Shown here: piece after piece, positions 31,332-41,130 of the stretch | Numbering within the stretch: position 1 is the first letter of the stretch | Layout: every line of letters starts with the position of its first letter | DNA from: Desulforapulum autotrophicum | GTDB lineage: Bacteria > Desulfobacterota > Desulfobacteria > Desulfobacterales > Desulfolunaceae | NCBI GenBank assembly: GCA_020723285.1 | Contig: DYJE01000009.1 | Location: forward strand, 1 to 64,000 | Direction: 5' to 3' | Length of the DNA stretch: 64,000 nucleotides | The notes under the pieces: model-generated | Database searches by the model: none | What the model was told of the DNA's origin: nothing | The model's input: only the letters and a program-made list of their open reading frames with translations | Translations under genes and position numbers: made by a program

Positions 31332-33464
31332 ATGTCGAAAAAATGTTTTTCAGCCATGAGTGTGGCGTTATTGTTTTGTGCTGTCATGGCCCAAACAGTT
31401 TTTGGCGAAGAGAAAAAGATCGGGGATATGGATCACCGCAGCGGCAAGCTCGGATCGTTTCATGCCCTGATCATTGGGATCGATACCTACAAAGACGGCA
31501 AGATTCCCGATGTTAAAAATGCCACCCGCGACGCGGCGGAATTCGGAGCCGTTCTTAAACGGAATTATGGTTTTTCCACCCAGATGCTCTTCAATGGCAA
31601 GGCGACCAAAGACGCCATCGGCAACGCCATCAAATCTGTCGGTTCACGTGCCGGAAGAAACGGTTCGGTGGTCATCTTTTTTGCGGGACAGGGGATGACC
31701 GACGCCTCAGGTGCCAGGGGATTCTGGTATCCCTACGACGCCAAGGCAGGGGATGAAACGACGTATCTTGCCAATGAAGCCGTACAGGCCATGGTGGCGG
31801 AAATGAAAACCCGGTCCGTGCTGGTCATTTCGGATTCGGCTTACGCCGATACCTATTTCGGTTCGGTGCACAAACTGCCCGACGAGATTGACGAGCGTTA
31901 CTATCTGGGTATCTATAAAAAACAGGGCCGGTGGGGGTTCTCTTCGGGGAACGATTCTCCCCGGAACAGGTTCACCGATGTGATAACAACGGCTCTTGCT
32001 GAAAACGAACAGCCCCAGATTTCCCTTCAGGAGCTTTACGAAAAAGTGAAGCCCGGTATTTCCGCCGGGGCCAGAAAACCTCCCCGGTGCCGGTCGTTGC
32101 GGAACGCAGGGGATCAGGGTGGACTTCCGGTGTTTGTCCTGGTTCCGGCCATCCTCAAAAAAATTGAGGACAAGAAACTCCTGGAAGCTAAAAAGGACGG
32201 GTTTCTCAATGCGCCCCTGGAAGAAGGAAATGTCATCTCCCTGGTGGTGAATGTGGCCGACGCCCTGATTGTTTTCGACGGTGCGGTCATGGGCAAGGGC
32301 GGTGTGGTCAAGATTGCCGCCATGCCGGGCAACCATCTCATTGAAGTGAAAAAGGAGGGTTACGAACCGTTCAAGCGGGCTGTTTTTCTGAAAAAAGAGA
32401 CACCGCTCGCAGTGACCGCCGATCTGAAAAAAATCGTGATCAAACCCACCAAAGGAACGCTGACCCTCACTGTCCAGCCCGCCAATGCTGAAATCCGTTT
32501 TACAGGTATCCAGGTGCCCTACACACCCGGCATGTCCCTGGAAGGCGGCACGTATCAGGTGGAGGTTTCCGCGCCGTTTTATGAAAATGAAACCCGTGAC
32601 ATCTCGGTCAAAGTGAGCGAAAACAATGTCCATACGTTCAGTCTCAATCCGCTTAAGGTCATTCATCACAAGACTCTCGGGAATTTCATTCTGGTGAATC
32701 CCGGTTCCTTTATCATGGGAAGTCCTGACAAAGAATCGGCCATGCGGAACGTGAACGAAAAACAGCATACCGTCACACTGACCAGGCCTTTCTACCTCCA
32801 GGAACACGAGATGACCGTGGCACAGTGGAGCTGGTTCGTGAAGTCTGCGAATTTCAAATCCGAAGCCGAAGCGGGTGACGGATCGTTCGTTCTGGTGGAT
32901 TACAACTGGGAAAAGGATTCGGAGTATAACTGGCGTGTGCCTGGTTTTACGCAGAACGACAAGCATCCGGTAACCTGTGTGTCCTGGAATGACACCCAGG
33001 CCTTTGTCAAGTGGATCAACAAGAATGAAAAAGGCGTGTACACCTTCCGCCTTCCCACGGAAGCGGAATGGGAGTATGTCTGCCGGGCCGGTTCAAAGGA
33101 TCGATTTTCTTTCGGCCCGTGCCTGTTGAAAACCCAGGCCAACTTTGACGGCAACTCGAAATGGGAAAACTGCCCCTTGGGTGAAAGCAGCAAAGGCACC
33201 GTGGAAATCGGAAAATATCCGGCCAACGCCTGGGGTTTCTTCGACATGCACGGAAACGTCATGGAATGGTGTCAGGACTGGCTGGGCAATTACCCCGACG
33301 GCACGGTCCAGGACCCCGTTGGCCCCCAGACCGGAACGAGCCGGGTGATAAGAGGCGGCGGCTGGACAAGTTACGCCTACAATTCCCGTTCGGCGAAACG
33401 CTATAGCCGCAGTCCCAACGAAAGCTACAGCGATACGGGGTTCAGGCTGGTTATCGAACCCTGA
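31332..33464 (+). CDS. Exported pseudo-caspase / PEGA / FGE-fold protein
   Basis: 710 residues with a signal peptide (MSVALLFCAVMAQTVFG). Residues 40-250: caspase-like (peptidase C14) fold beginning FHALIIGIDTYKD. In the usual FFAGHG motif the catalytic His is replaced by Gln (FFAGQG, Q120), and in SDSCYSG the catalytic Cys is replaced by Ala (SDSAYAD, A170), so protease activity is not expected. Residues about 300-440: two PEGA-like beta domains. Residues 450-710: formylglycine-generating-enzyme/SUMF fold (FILVNPGSFIMGS, LPTEAEWEYVCRAGS, HGNVMEWCQDW, RVIRGGGW), also without the active-site cysteines of true FGE. AAAGGA lies before the start. A binding or scaffold protein of the envelope is more likely than an enzyme. 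Confidence 0.85.
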   Translation: MSKKCFSAMSVALLFCAVMAQTVFGEEKKIGDMDHRSGKLGSFHALIIGIDTYKDGKIPDVKNATRDAAEFGAVLKRNYGFSTQMLFNGKATKDAIGNAIKSVGSRAGRNGSVVIFFAGQGMTDASGARGFWYPYDAKAGDETTYLANEAVQAMVAEMKTRSVLVISDSAYADTYFGSVHKLPDEIDERYYLGIYKKQGRWGFSSGNDSPRNRFTDVITTALAENEQPQISLQELYEKVKPGISAGARKPPRCRSLRNAGDQGGLPVFVLVPAILKKIEDKKLLEAKKDGFLNAPLEEGNVISLVVNVADALIVFDGAVMGKGGVVKIAAMPGNHLIEVKKEGYEPFKRAVFLKKETPLAVTADLKKIVIKPTKGTLTLTVQPANAEIRFTGIQVPYTPGMSLEGGTYQVEVSAPFYENETRDISVKVSENNVHTFSLNPLKVIHHKTLGNFILVNPGSFIMGSPDKESAMRNVNEKQHTVTLTRPFYLQEHEMTVAQWSWFVKSANFKSEAEAGDGSFVLVDYNWEKDSEYNWRVPGFTQNDKHPVTCVSWNDTQAFVKWINKNEKGVYTFRLPTEAEWEYVCRAGSKDRFSFGPCLLKTQANFDGNSKWENCPLGESSKGTVEIGKYPANAWGFFDMHGNVMEWCQDWLGNYPDGTVQDPVGPQTGTSRVIRGGGWTSYAYNSRSAKRYSRSPNESYSDTGFRLVIEP

Positions 33465-33490
33465 TTTCAGGGATGAGTGTGGTATCATTG

Positions 33491-33525
33491 AAGCCCCCCG
33501 GATGAACGTCCGGGGGGCTTTTTTT
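33491..33525 (+). terminator. Rho-independent terminator
   Basis: A perfect 12-bp GC-rich stem (33491-33502 with 33509-33520), a 6-base loop and a run of seven T counted from the stem end. It ends the operon of the YadA-head and pseudo-caspase proteins, 27 bases after the stop. Confidence 0.92.
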
Positions 33526-33564
33526 ATTGGCCCGGCAATTTGATTCCCATATAGGGGCTGTCGA

Positions 33565-33954
33565 TTATTCCATGACGGTTGCAGCAAGGGGGACAATGGC
33601 CAAGGTCAGCCCTGTTACAAAAAAAACGGTCATTTGAATGGATGCTTTTCCGTGAAAACCGATGAATATTTTCTGCATCACCAGCCGGGCGATCCAGAAC
33701 ACGACAAAAGACGCCAATAGGGTTTTGCCTAAGGCCGTGCCTACAAGTTCATGGGCAAACACAAGGGAAATAAAGCTGAAAAGTGCGAACAAGACAAGCA
33801 GGCAAAGGCTCATGATTTGAATAGCAGCCCGGTTTTGCTCGCTCATTTTTGGAAGATCGTGTTTCCAATCCAGCATTTTGGGAAAAAACACATGGAATAC
33901 CGAACAAATCAGGTAAAAAATGCCTCCGAGATAAACCGATGTTAGTGCAATCAT
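33565..33954 (-). CDS. Small integral membrane protein of unknown function
   Basis: 129 residues with four hydrophobic segments (TSVYLGGIFYLICSVFHVFF; SLCLLVLFALFSFISLVF; TLLASFVVFWIARLVM; TVFFVTGLTLAIVPL). I recognise no family. The start at 33954 has AGGAGG six bases upstream; a TTG at 33960 overlaps the stop codon of the preceding gene. Coupling of the two genes suggests that their products act together. Confidence 0.65.
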   Translation of the reverse strand: MIALTSVYLGGIFYLICSVFHVFFPKMLDWKHDLPKMSEQNRAAIQIMSLCLLVLFALFSFISLVFAHELVGTALGKTLLASFVVFWIARLVMQKIFIGFHGKASIQMTVFFVTGLTLAIVPLAATVME

Positions 33955-33956
33955 GC

Positions 33957-34577
33957 TCAACCTCCTGTTTGGGTTTTAAAGTAATGGAATTGTGAATCCA
34001 GCTGCTTGAAATGGTCCAAGGTGCCTTCGACATCCAAATAATAAGCCGGTTCCGTGCGGGTGTTGCTGATCCGTGAAAGAATTTCCGAACCTGAGGCATC
34101 CACGCCGATGTAGTTCCGGCTGTTCACCGCCTGTTCCTCAATGGCCAGGAGTTCCTCCAGAATTATACGGATATGGCCGGTGAACGCTGACAGGTGGGGG
34201 GCGGTTTCCTGAAAGGCCGTCAGCGAGGCCAGCATCTGGTGGGCGAGAAGCCGCAAAACTGACAAGCTTTCAGTGCGGCGTTCAAGAGATTTTTCAGCGA
34301 TCATGCCGAAAAGGAACGGTGCAAGTTCGATGACGCTGCTCTGGGTGACGCCATACTGATCCGCCGCGTTTTTAATTAAGAGTTGGGAAAGGCCTGAAAT
34401 GCTGTAGGACATTTTCTTTTTTCCCGATGGTTCAGGGGTGTTTTCCAGAAGTTTTTTGAGGTTTTCTGAAAGGGTCTCAAGGTCGGCCTTTGTGGGGCGT
34501 GGTTCGTTTGAAAATCCGTCGTATTTGGTCAGCTCGCCATCATTCTTATCAAACAGGTTTGAATCATTTTTGCTCAT
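33957..34577 (-). CDS. Unknown cytoplasmic helical protein
   Basis: 206 residues. The first 55 are charged and probably disordered; the rest is helical (GLSQLLIKNAADQYGVTQSSVIELAPFLFGMIAEKSLERR, then LRLLAHQMLASL). I do not recognise it. The N-terminal half of the helical part looks like a DNA- or protein-binding helical bundle, but no helix-turn-helix is evident. The start at 34577 follows AAGAGG; the frame is open for 75 more codons through AT-rich repeat DNA that is clearly not protein-like. It ends a few bases before the small membrane protein. Confidence 0.6.
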   Translation of the reverse strand: MSKNDSNLFDKNDGELTKYDGFSNEPRPTKADLETLSENLKKLLENTPEPSGKKKMSYSISGLSQLLIKNAADQYGVTQSSVIELAPFLFGMIAEKSLERRTESLSVLRLLAHQMLASLTAFQETAPHLSAFTGHIRIILEELLAIEEQAVNSRNYIGVDASGSEILSRISNTRTEPAYYLDVEGTLDHFKQLDSQFHYFKTQTGG

Positions 34578-34738
34578 GGATGTGCCTCTTGTGATGAATT
34601 CGTATTGTGTTGTGTTCATGATAAAATACACAAAAACAATATGATGTAATGTATAAAAAGTCAAAAAAATAAAATAAGGTGAGATAAAAAAGTCATAAAA
34701 AATATAATAGGTGTGACGAAAACGATAATAAATATGAT

Positions 34739-34783
34739 AATGGTGGTATTTATAACGGTGGTATTCGCAATGGTGGGGTTCGT
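34739..34783. repeat. Imperfect tandem repeat, three 15-bp units
   Basis: AATGGTGGTATTTAT, AACGGTGGTATTCGC and AATGGTGGGGTTCGT follow one another. They lie in the AT-rich 365-base gap upstream of the unknown gene at 33957-34577. The gap otherwise holds A/T-rich low-complexity DNA (34630-34738) and nothing I can identify. Confidence 0.5.
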
Positions 34784-34942
34784 AGAGATGAATGATGAGC
34801 AAATATAAAACGTCACAAGAGGTTTTTTTGCTGGGTTGTTAAAGGAATGGGTGTCAGGATATTCCATCGCCGAGTCGGAAGCGTGCAACGATAGGGAAAT
34901 CCATCTTGCCGTGTTGATTGCAATTTGGATCTATGACAATCC

Positions 34943-36679
34943 CTAATATTTCCCGAACTCCTGATCGTCCAGCCGGATGATTTGACTGGGTTTCACAGGT
35001 CGGACCGTCGGACCTTCGATGGGACCATGGTTCATTTTTTTGGGGGGAGGGGCGAAAGGAATTTCAGGTCGAGGTTTTTTGAACGACTGCAAGGACTGAC
35101 CGGGCCGTTTGTCGGGGTCGGGTTTCAATATAAAGGTCCCCAGGATGTTTCGGACATGACGGGCCTGGGTGGACAGTTCTTCGGCGGCGGAGGATGTTTC
35201 TTCGGCATGGGCTGTGTTGTGCCGGGTGCTTTCGTCGATGTAGGTCAGGCTTTTGTTGACCTGGGATATGCTCTGGGCCTGCTCGTTACTGGCTTCGGCG
35301 ATTTCTCCCACAAGGCCTGCGACGGTGGTGACGGCTTCATTCATTTCCATCAGAGCTTCGGCGGTCTGCTGGGCGATGAGACTGCCGCCTTCCACCCGTT
35401 TCACCGAGTTTTCGATGAGCAGGCTGGTGTCCTGGGCCGCTTTTGCGCTCAAGGCCGCCAGATTCCGCACTTCCTGGGCCACCACGGCGAAACCTTTGCC
35501 GTGCTTTCCGGCACGCGCCGCTTCCACGGCAGCGTTCAAGGCCAGAAGGTTGGTCTGGAAAGCGATGGAGTCGATGGTCTGGATGATTTTTGAAATTTCC
35601 CGGCTCGATTCGGTGATGGAGTTCATGGCCTGGATCATCCGGTCCATTTTTTCAACACCGTTCTGGCTGGAGCTCCTGGCCGAGTTGGCGATAACCTTGG
35701 CTTCCGACGCATTCTGGGCGTTGGCCCGGGTCTGGGCTCCGATCTGAGCCATGGTGGCCACAGTTTCCTCGATGGACGCCGCCTGATTGGAGGTGCTTTC
35801 CGAAAGGGACAGGCTTGACGAGAGGACCTGGCTGGACCCCGCATCCACCTGCTCCGCCGATGCCAGGAGATTTCCCACGATGGCGTTAAGGCTGCTGATC
35901 ATCAGAGAGAGAGACGACCCCAGAGTATCTTTGTCGGACATCAGGGTGATGTCTGTTCCGAGATTGCCCTGCGCGATTTCGGATGCGGCACCGGCTTTGA
36001 CCCGAAGTTCATCGGCCATGGCGTTCAGGGCGGCGCTCATCCGCCCGATTTCGTCGTTCCCCTCTTCGAGTCGCGACGAAAGATCGCCTTTTTTCAGAAC
36101 GGAGGCGTAATCGGCGATACGGTTCACGGGTTGGATGATGTAACGGTTCATGCTCAGGAAAAGGGCAAGAAGGAGAAACACGTTGGTAATTATGTTGGCG
36201 ATGATGATTTTCGCAAGGGTCTGTCTCAGTTCTTCCTTGACCAGAGCCGTGCTTGTGTATATTTCCACGATGCCAAGGATCGTGTTGTCGTGGATGATTT
36301 CAGCTCGATCAACCAGGTAATCCCCGGTCACAGGAGCGTCGCAGGGGGTCACACGCCATTCGGCGTCCCTTTTTTTCCCCAGGAGGATATTTTTTTTGAG
36401 GGGATCCCTGACGATGACGGCGAAAATGCTCTGCTCTCCCATTTCCGAGATGATGACATCCTGAAGTTGTTTTTCGTCATAATCCCAGAGGGGCGTGGAC
36501 ATGAGGCCCGAGATCCGTTCAGCGGTTTTCGCGGAAAGGGATTTCAAGGCCTGTGTTTTATTCCGGCTGTCAAGGGTGTATTGGGCCGCTCCATACACGA
36601 TCATGATGATGGATGTGACGCCGATGAGGATAAGCCCCAGTTTGATTCGGATACTGTGATGCCACTTGACTTTTATCAT
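34943..36679 (-). CDS. Methyl-accepting chemotaxis protein
   Basis: 578 residues. Two membrane segments (LGLILIGVTSIIMIVYGAA and IIANIITNVFLLLALFL) flank a periplasmic domain of about 130 residues; the second is followed by HAMP (NRYIIQPVNRIADYASVLKKGDLSSRLEE). The cytoplasmic hairpin has the CheA/CheW tip IDSIAFQTNLLALNAAVEAARAGKHGKGFAVVAQEVRNLA. It senses an unknown ligand and controls flagellar or other motility through CheA. The proline-rich tail (RPEIPFAPPPKKMNHGP) has no CheR pentapeptide. The gene stands alone, with no che genes in the window. Confidence 0.92.
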   Translation of the reverse strand: MIKVKWHHSIRIKLGLILIGVTSIIMIVYGAAQYTLDSRNKTQALKSLSAKTAERISGLMSTPLWDYDEKQLQDVIISEMGEQSIFAVIVRDPLKKNILLGKKRDAEWRVTPCDAPVTGDYLVDRAEIIHDNTILGIVEIYTSTALVKEELRQTLAKIIIANIITNVFLLLALFLSMNRYIIQPVNRIADYASVLKKGDLSSRLEEGNDEIGRMSAALNAMADELRVKAGAASEIAQGNLGTDITLMSDKDTLGSSLSLMISSLNAIVGNLLASAEQVDAGSSQVLSSSLSLSESTSNQAASIEETVATMAQIGAQTRANAQNASEAKVIANSARSSSQNGVEKMDRMIQAMNSITESSREISKIIQTIDSIAFQTNLLALNAAVEAARAGKHGKGFAVVAQEVRNLAALSAKAAQDTSLLIENSVKRVEGGSLIAQQTAEALMEMNEAVTTVAGLVGEIAEASNEQAQSISQVNKSLTYIDESTRHNTAHAEETSSAAEELSTQARHVRNILGTFILKPDPDKRPGQSLQSFKKPRPEIPFAPPPKKMNHGPIEGPTVRPVKPSQIIRLDDQEFGKY

Positions 36680-36870
36680 ATCATCCGTGTGGTTCGTTGA
36701 ATTTTGGTTTGCGACCTGGCAGAGAAAACGAGGGTGCCTTCATTTGAAAATCTGCCGCATTGTTTTGAAGATTGTTATATAACGTGATGAAAACACTGTG
36801 ATAACACTATACAGAATTCAGCCGGGCATGTCAATCATCGTCCAGAGCCGATGTGTGATAGGCCGGTTTT

Positions 36871-38730
36871 TTATTTCAGGAAACCGGGGATGGCTGTTTC
36901 CCCGCGCATCTGTTTTGTCCATGATGCGGCGTATCTGCCGTTCGCGTCAACAAGCTGGGTGTGGGTTCCCGATTCCACCACGCGGCCCTGGTCCATCACA
37001 TGGATGATGTCGGCCTGCATGGCCGTGGTGAAACGATGGGTGATGATCAGCGCGGTCCTTCCCGCCACCAGCTGGCGGAACCGGGCAAGCCAGTCCGCCT
37101 CGGCCCAGGAGTCCATGGCGCTGGTGGGTTCGTCCAGGATGATCAGTTCCGCCTGTCTCAGAAACGCTCTGGCCAGGGCCAGCCGCTGCCATTCGCCGCC
37201 GCTGAGTTCGGCACCCCCGAACCATTTGCCCAGCATGGCAGAGTAGCCTGACGGCAGTCGGTTTACGGGCACGTCGGCGCCCGAGGCTTGGGCCGCCGCT
37301 TCAACCCTTTCGGCGTCGGGCGAACCGTCGATGTCTCCAAAGGCGATGTTGTTGAAAACCGTATCGTGATAACGGACAGGCTCCTGAAACAGGACCGTGA
37401 TCCGTCGCCTGATTTCTTCCTGGCAAAGATTTCGAAGATTTATGTGATCGATGAGGACCTCGCCTTCCGCCGGATCGTAGAACCGGCAGAGCAGCTTGAT
37501 CAGTGTGGTTTTTCCCGCTCCGTTCTCCCCCACCAGGGCCGTGATCTTTCCGGCCGGAATGTCCAGATTGAAACGGTTGAGGGCCACCCTGTCGCTGCCG
37601 GGGTATCGGAAGGTGACGTTACGGAACTGAAGCCCCACATGAAGGCCGGGATGGGCAAGGGGGCGCTCCTGCTCCGCGATTGCAGGCTGAAGTTCAAGAA
37701 ACTCGAAGAGGTTTTCCAGAAACATGATGTTCCGGTAAATTTCTCTGGCGTTGCCGAGAAGGGATCGCATCATGCGCTGGCCCTGGAAAAAGGCCTGGAT
37801 AAACAGGGCCAGATCCCCCAGGGTGAGAAATCCGAGAGAGGCTCGGTAGCCCATCCAGATCATGGCGGCCCCGATGCAGACAAGGCCAAGGAGCGATGCC
37901 GCAGCGTTGGCCAGCGTTTCGCTTCGGGCCAGCATCAGTTTCCCCTCGCGAAGCTCCTTTCGAAGGTCTGTGAACTTGTCTCGGAAATGGGGGCCGAGTT
38001 GGAATAAACGCATTTCCGCCACGGATTCTCGGGCTGAGATCATCATGTCGTAGTAATGGGTTTTCCGTGTGGTCTGTGTGCTTGCCATGCGCCAGCGATG
38101 GAATCGGATGGTGTGCCGCAGAACGACGGCAAGGGCCGGCAAGGTACTTAAGATCAACAGAAGGGGAATCCAGAAACCAAACGTCATCAGAACCCCGGCC
38201 ATGGCGATGAGGGTGATGAAATTCTGAAGAAGCGAACCCGCGTTTTCAAGAAGGGCCGACGGACGTGAAATCGCGTCCACACGGGCCCTGTGCAGCTGAT
38301 CGTAGAACCCGGGGTTGTCGTAGAAGGACATGTCAAGGCCCATGGCTTTGTCGTGGATCCGCTGATGAATGAAATCCTGGATTTGTTCCGATTGGGCGGT
38401 TTTTACCCAGCCGCCGATCCCCTGCAGAATTTCCGTTGAGATCAGGATGACGGCCATGGCCGCGGCCGCAGGCCACAGCTGGATCATCTCCTGCCAGCCC
38501 TTGCCAGCGCTGACGGTGCGGGCCATGCCGTCCACCAGGATTTTGGAAAGGAAAACCGTGGCTGTCGGCATCAGTCCCTGGATCAGGAGAAGGGTGAGCC
38601 ATGCCAGGGTCAGTCCTCCAGCGGCACTGTAAACCAGAGAGAACGCCTGGGGAAGATAGGGCAGCTGGGACCTGAACAGTCCCGCTTCAGCATGGAACCG
38701 CCCGAATGTTTTTCCGAGTTTTTTTATCAT
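36871..38730 (-). CDS. ABC exporter, fused membrane and ATPase domains
   Basis: About 619 residues. Six membrane segments in the first 330 residues are followed by an ATPase with Walker A GENGAGKTTLIKLL, the signature LSGGEWQRLALARA, Walker B LIILDEPTSAMD and an H-loop ITHRF. The segment DMSFYDNPGFYDQLHRARVDA at the first coupling helix is typical of exporters of modified peptides, more than of MsbA-type lipid flippases. The start at 38730 is an ATG with a weak GG upstream; a TTG at 38799 would add 23 residues. It is divergent from waaA-kdsB, so lipid A or LPS export is another possibility. Substrate not predictable. Confidence 0.85.
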   Translation of the reverse strand: MIKKLGKTFGRFHAEAGLFRSQLPYLPQAFSLVYSAAGGLTLAWLTLLLIQGLMPTATVFLSKILVDGMARTVSAGKGWQEMIQLWPAAAAMAVILISTEILQGIGGWVKTAQSEQIQDFIHQRIHDKAMGLDMSFYDNPGFYDQLHRARVDAISRPSALLENAGSLLQNFITLIAMAGVLMTFGFWIPLLLILSTLPALAVVLRHTIRFHRWRMASTQTTRKTHYYDMMISARESVAEMRLFQLGPHFRDKFTDLRKELREGKLMLARSETLANAAASLLGLVCIGAAMIWMGYRASLGFLTLGDLALFIQAFFQGQRMMRSLLGNAREIYRNIMFLENLFEFLELQPAIAEQERPLAHPGLHVGLQFRNVTFRYPGSDRVALNRFNLDIPAGKITALVGENGAGKTTLIKLLCRFYDPAEGEVLIDHINLRNLCQEEIRRRITVLFQEPVRYHDTVFNNIAFGDIDGSPDAERVEAAAQASGADVPVNRLPSGYSAMLGKWFGGAELSGGEWQRLALARAFLRQAELIILDEPTSAMDSWAEADWLARFRQLVAGRTALIITHRFTTAMQADIIHVMDQGRVVESGTHTQLVDANGRYAASWTKQMRGETAIPGFLK

Positions 38731-38886
38731 GATCCGGTATTTTTTATTGGGTTCATCAACGTGCCGTTTCAATGTACAGAGATCTTCATCGAGTTTCAAC
38801 CTGTTCTTGTTAAAAATGCCGGAACTCTCAAGGGATTAGACATTGACATCAGGGCGGTTTTGCCGATACATAGCCCACTGACGATT

Positions 38887-40167
38887 ATGAAAACACGCCT
38901 TCCCATGAAAACCTTATTCTCTCTTTACAGCCTGGGCTGGACTGCGGCCATGCCCCTGATGCGCCGGAACGCCCGTATCGCCGACGGTTTTGGCCAGAGA
39001 ACCCTTAAAGACGGTATGCTTCCGGCTGCGGATCTCTGGATTCAGAGCGCGTCCGCCGGGGAGGCGCTTTTAACGGCGGAAATCTTGAAAAATCTGGATG
39101 CACCGGAATCGTCCGCAATCCTGACCACGGCCAACACCCGCCAGGGTCTTGAAATTCTGGAAAAAACAGCCGTAGGAATCGGCGGCGACAGGCCATTTTC
39201 CGTGACAGCACGTTTTTCACCGTTTGACCGTCCGGACCTGATGAAAAAGGCCGTAAGCCATGTCCGGCCGAAACTGATGGTCCTGGTGGAACTGGAAATC
39301 TGGCCGGGGCTTCTTCTGGCGCTCAAGGAAAAAGGATGCCCGGTCCTGATCGTGAACGGTCGTTTGACGGAGCGCAGCCTGAAACGGTACATGCTGGCAC
39401 CGGAGTTGTGGAAACGTCTCGCCCCGTCAACGGTTTTCGCCATGTCGGACCCGGACGCCGACCGGTTCAGGATTCTTTTTCCCCAAAGCCGGGTTGAGAC
39501 GGTGCCCAACATCAAGTTCGACCGGGTGCCGATGTGCTCTCTCGAAACGCCGGATAGGGTTTCCAACCCCCTTGCCACCCTTGCCGGGCCGGATGCGCCG
39601 TTGATCGTTCTCGGGTCGGTTCGGGAGGAGGAGGAAGATGCCGTGGCCCGGATGATCGGGAAAATCATGGCCTCTATCCCTGACGCCAGGATTTTTTTGT
39701 TTCCCCGGCACATGCATAGGCTGGATGCCTGGAAGGCCCGACTTTCGGAGATGAACGCCGGTTTTTCTTTAAGGTCGGCCAGGGTGTCGGAGCGCCCGCG
39801 AATCGTTCTGTGGGATGTGTTCGGCGAACTCGCCCATGCTTACAATCTGGCGGACGCCGTGTTCGTGGGCGGCAGTCTGGCCCCCCTGGGAGGTCAGAAC
39901 TTTCTCGAATCCCTGGCCGCCGGGGTGATTCCCGCCATCGGCCCGTCATGGGAGAATTTTACCTGGGTGGGGCAGGGCATGGTTGAAAGAGGACTGCTCG
40001 ATGTGGGCCGTGACTGGGTTGAGGTCGCGGAAATGTTGATTTTTCGAGCGAAAAACCCCATGGACCGGGACAAGGTCAGAACGCTCACCGACGATTACAT
40101 CCAGCCCTTGCGGGGCGGAACCCGGCGGGTCTGCGACGAGATCCGGCGGATGCTGTCCGAACCCTAA
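38887..40167 (+). CDS. waaA: 3-deoxy-D-manno-octulosonic acid (Kdo) transferase
   Basis: About 426 residues, GT30 family. It transfers one or more Kdo from CMP-Kdo to lipid A precursor at the inner face of the inner membrane. The conserved N-terminal catalytic motif IQSASAGE and the later [38 protein letters not shown] and [10 protein letters not shown] match WaaA. The start is uncertain: ATG 38887 or 38905, neither with a clear ribosome site; the open frame runs further upstream to 38692, overlapping the divergent transporter gene. kdsB, which makes its substrate CMP-Kdo, follows directly. Confidence 0.93.
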   Translation: MKTRLPMKTLFSLYSLGWTAAMPLMRRNARIADGFGQRTLKDGMLPAADLWIQSASAGEALLTAEILKNLDAPESSAILTTANTRQGLEILEKTAVGIGGDRPFSVTARFSPFDRPDLMKKAVSHVRPKLMVLVELEIWPGLLLALKEKGCPVLIVNGRLTERSLKRYMLAPELWKRLAPSTVFAMSDPDADRFRILFPQSRVETVPNIKFDRVPMCSLETPDRVSNPLATLAGPDAPLIVLGSVREEEEDAVARMIGKIMASIPDARIFLFPRHMHRLDAWKARLSEMNAGFSLRSARVSERPRIVLWDVFGELAHAYNLADAVFVGGSLAPLGGQNFLESLAAGVIPAIGPSWENFTWVGQGMVERGLLDVGRDWVEVAEMLIFRAKNPMDRDKVRTLTDDYIQPLRGGTRRVCDEIRRMLSEP

Positions 40168-40192
40168 GCTTCGGTTGAACAGGAGACATACG

Positions 40193-40939
40193 ATGCCACA
40201 TCCCTTTGAATGCCACGGAATCATACCCTGCCGTTTCGCGTCCACCCGGTTTCCGGGAAAGCCCCTTGCCCCCATCCTGGGCGAACCCATGTTTTACCAT
40301 GTCTACCGCCGGGTCATGGAATCGGGCGTCTTCCAATCCGTGACTGTGGCCACCGACGATGAACGGATTTTTGCGGCGGCGAAAGACAAAAACGTTCCGG
40401 TGGTGATGACTCGCAACGATCACGAAAGCGGAACGGACCGCATTCTTGAAGCGGCCCTGACGCTAAACCTTCCTGAAAACGCCGTGGTGGTGAATGTCCA
40501 GGGTGACGAACCGGCATTGAACCCCGCCATTCTCGCCGAACTCATCGCGCCGTTCAACGCCCCCGAAACACAGGTGACCACACCGGCCGCAGTCATTTCA
40601 TCGGACGAGGCAAAGTCACCCGATCTGGTGAAAGTGGTGTTCGGAAGGAACATGAACGCTCTCTATTTTTCGCGTTCCCGGATTCCCTATGACCGGGACG
40701 GCAGCTCCCCTTTGTATCACGGTCACATCGGCCTTTACGCTTTTCGCATGAAAACCCTTCAGCAATTTGTCCGCCTGGGCAAAAGCCGCCTGGAAGATAT
40801 TGAAAAACTGGAACAGCTCCGGCTTCTCGAAAGCGGCATTCCCATTCGCATGGTGGTCACCACACACCGTACCGTGGGCGTGGACCGGCCCGGCGATGTG
40901 AAAAAAGTGGAGGCCCTGCTGAGGGATGCTGACAAATGA
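40193..40939 (+). CDS. kdsB: CMP-Kdo synthetase (3-deoxy-manno-octulosonate cytidylyltransferase)
   Basis: 248 residues. It activates Kdo with CTP to CMP-Kdo, the donor for waaA immediately upstream. The nucleotide-binding loop [16 protein letters not shown], then [26 protein letters not shown] and HIGLYAFR are all KdsB motifs. The start at 40193 follows AGGAG; a TTG at 40175 is in frame but has no ribosome site. waaA and kdsB form a two-gene lipopolysaccharide unit, consistent with a Gram-negative outer membrane. Confidence 0.96.
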   Translation: MPHPFECHGIIPCRFASTRFPGKPLAPILGEPMFYHVYRRVMESGVFQSVTVATDDERIFAAAKDKNVPVVMTRNDHESGTDRILEAALTLNLPENAVVVNVQGDEPALNPAILAELIAPFNAPETQVTTPAAVISSDEAKSPDLVKVVFGRNMNALYFSRSRIPYDRDGSSPLYHGHIGLYAFRMKTLQQFVRLGKSRLEDIEKLEQLRLLESGIPIRMVVTTHRTVGVDRPGDVKKVEALLRDADK

Positions 40940-41130
40940 GAAGCTGAGAAATACCGGCCCACCGCCTATCTGATAAAAAAACAAACGATTAACGAAAATT
41001 TCTTCAACAAATTCCTACACATGTTAAGGGGATCTGCCGATTATTTTTATGCAGAACTCCGGGCTATCCATCATGATCAACAAGTCCGACAAAGCAGCCT
41101 AAAAACCATCCGAACAATCATGGAGGCTAT

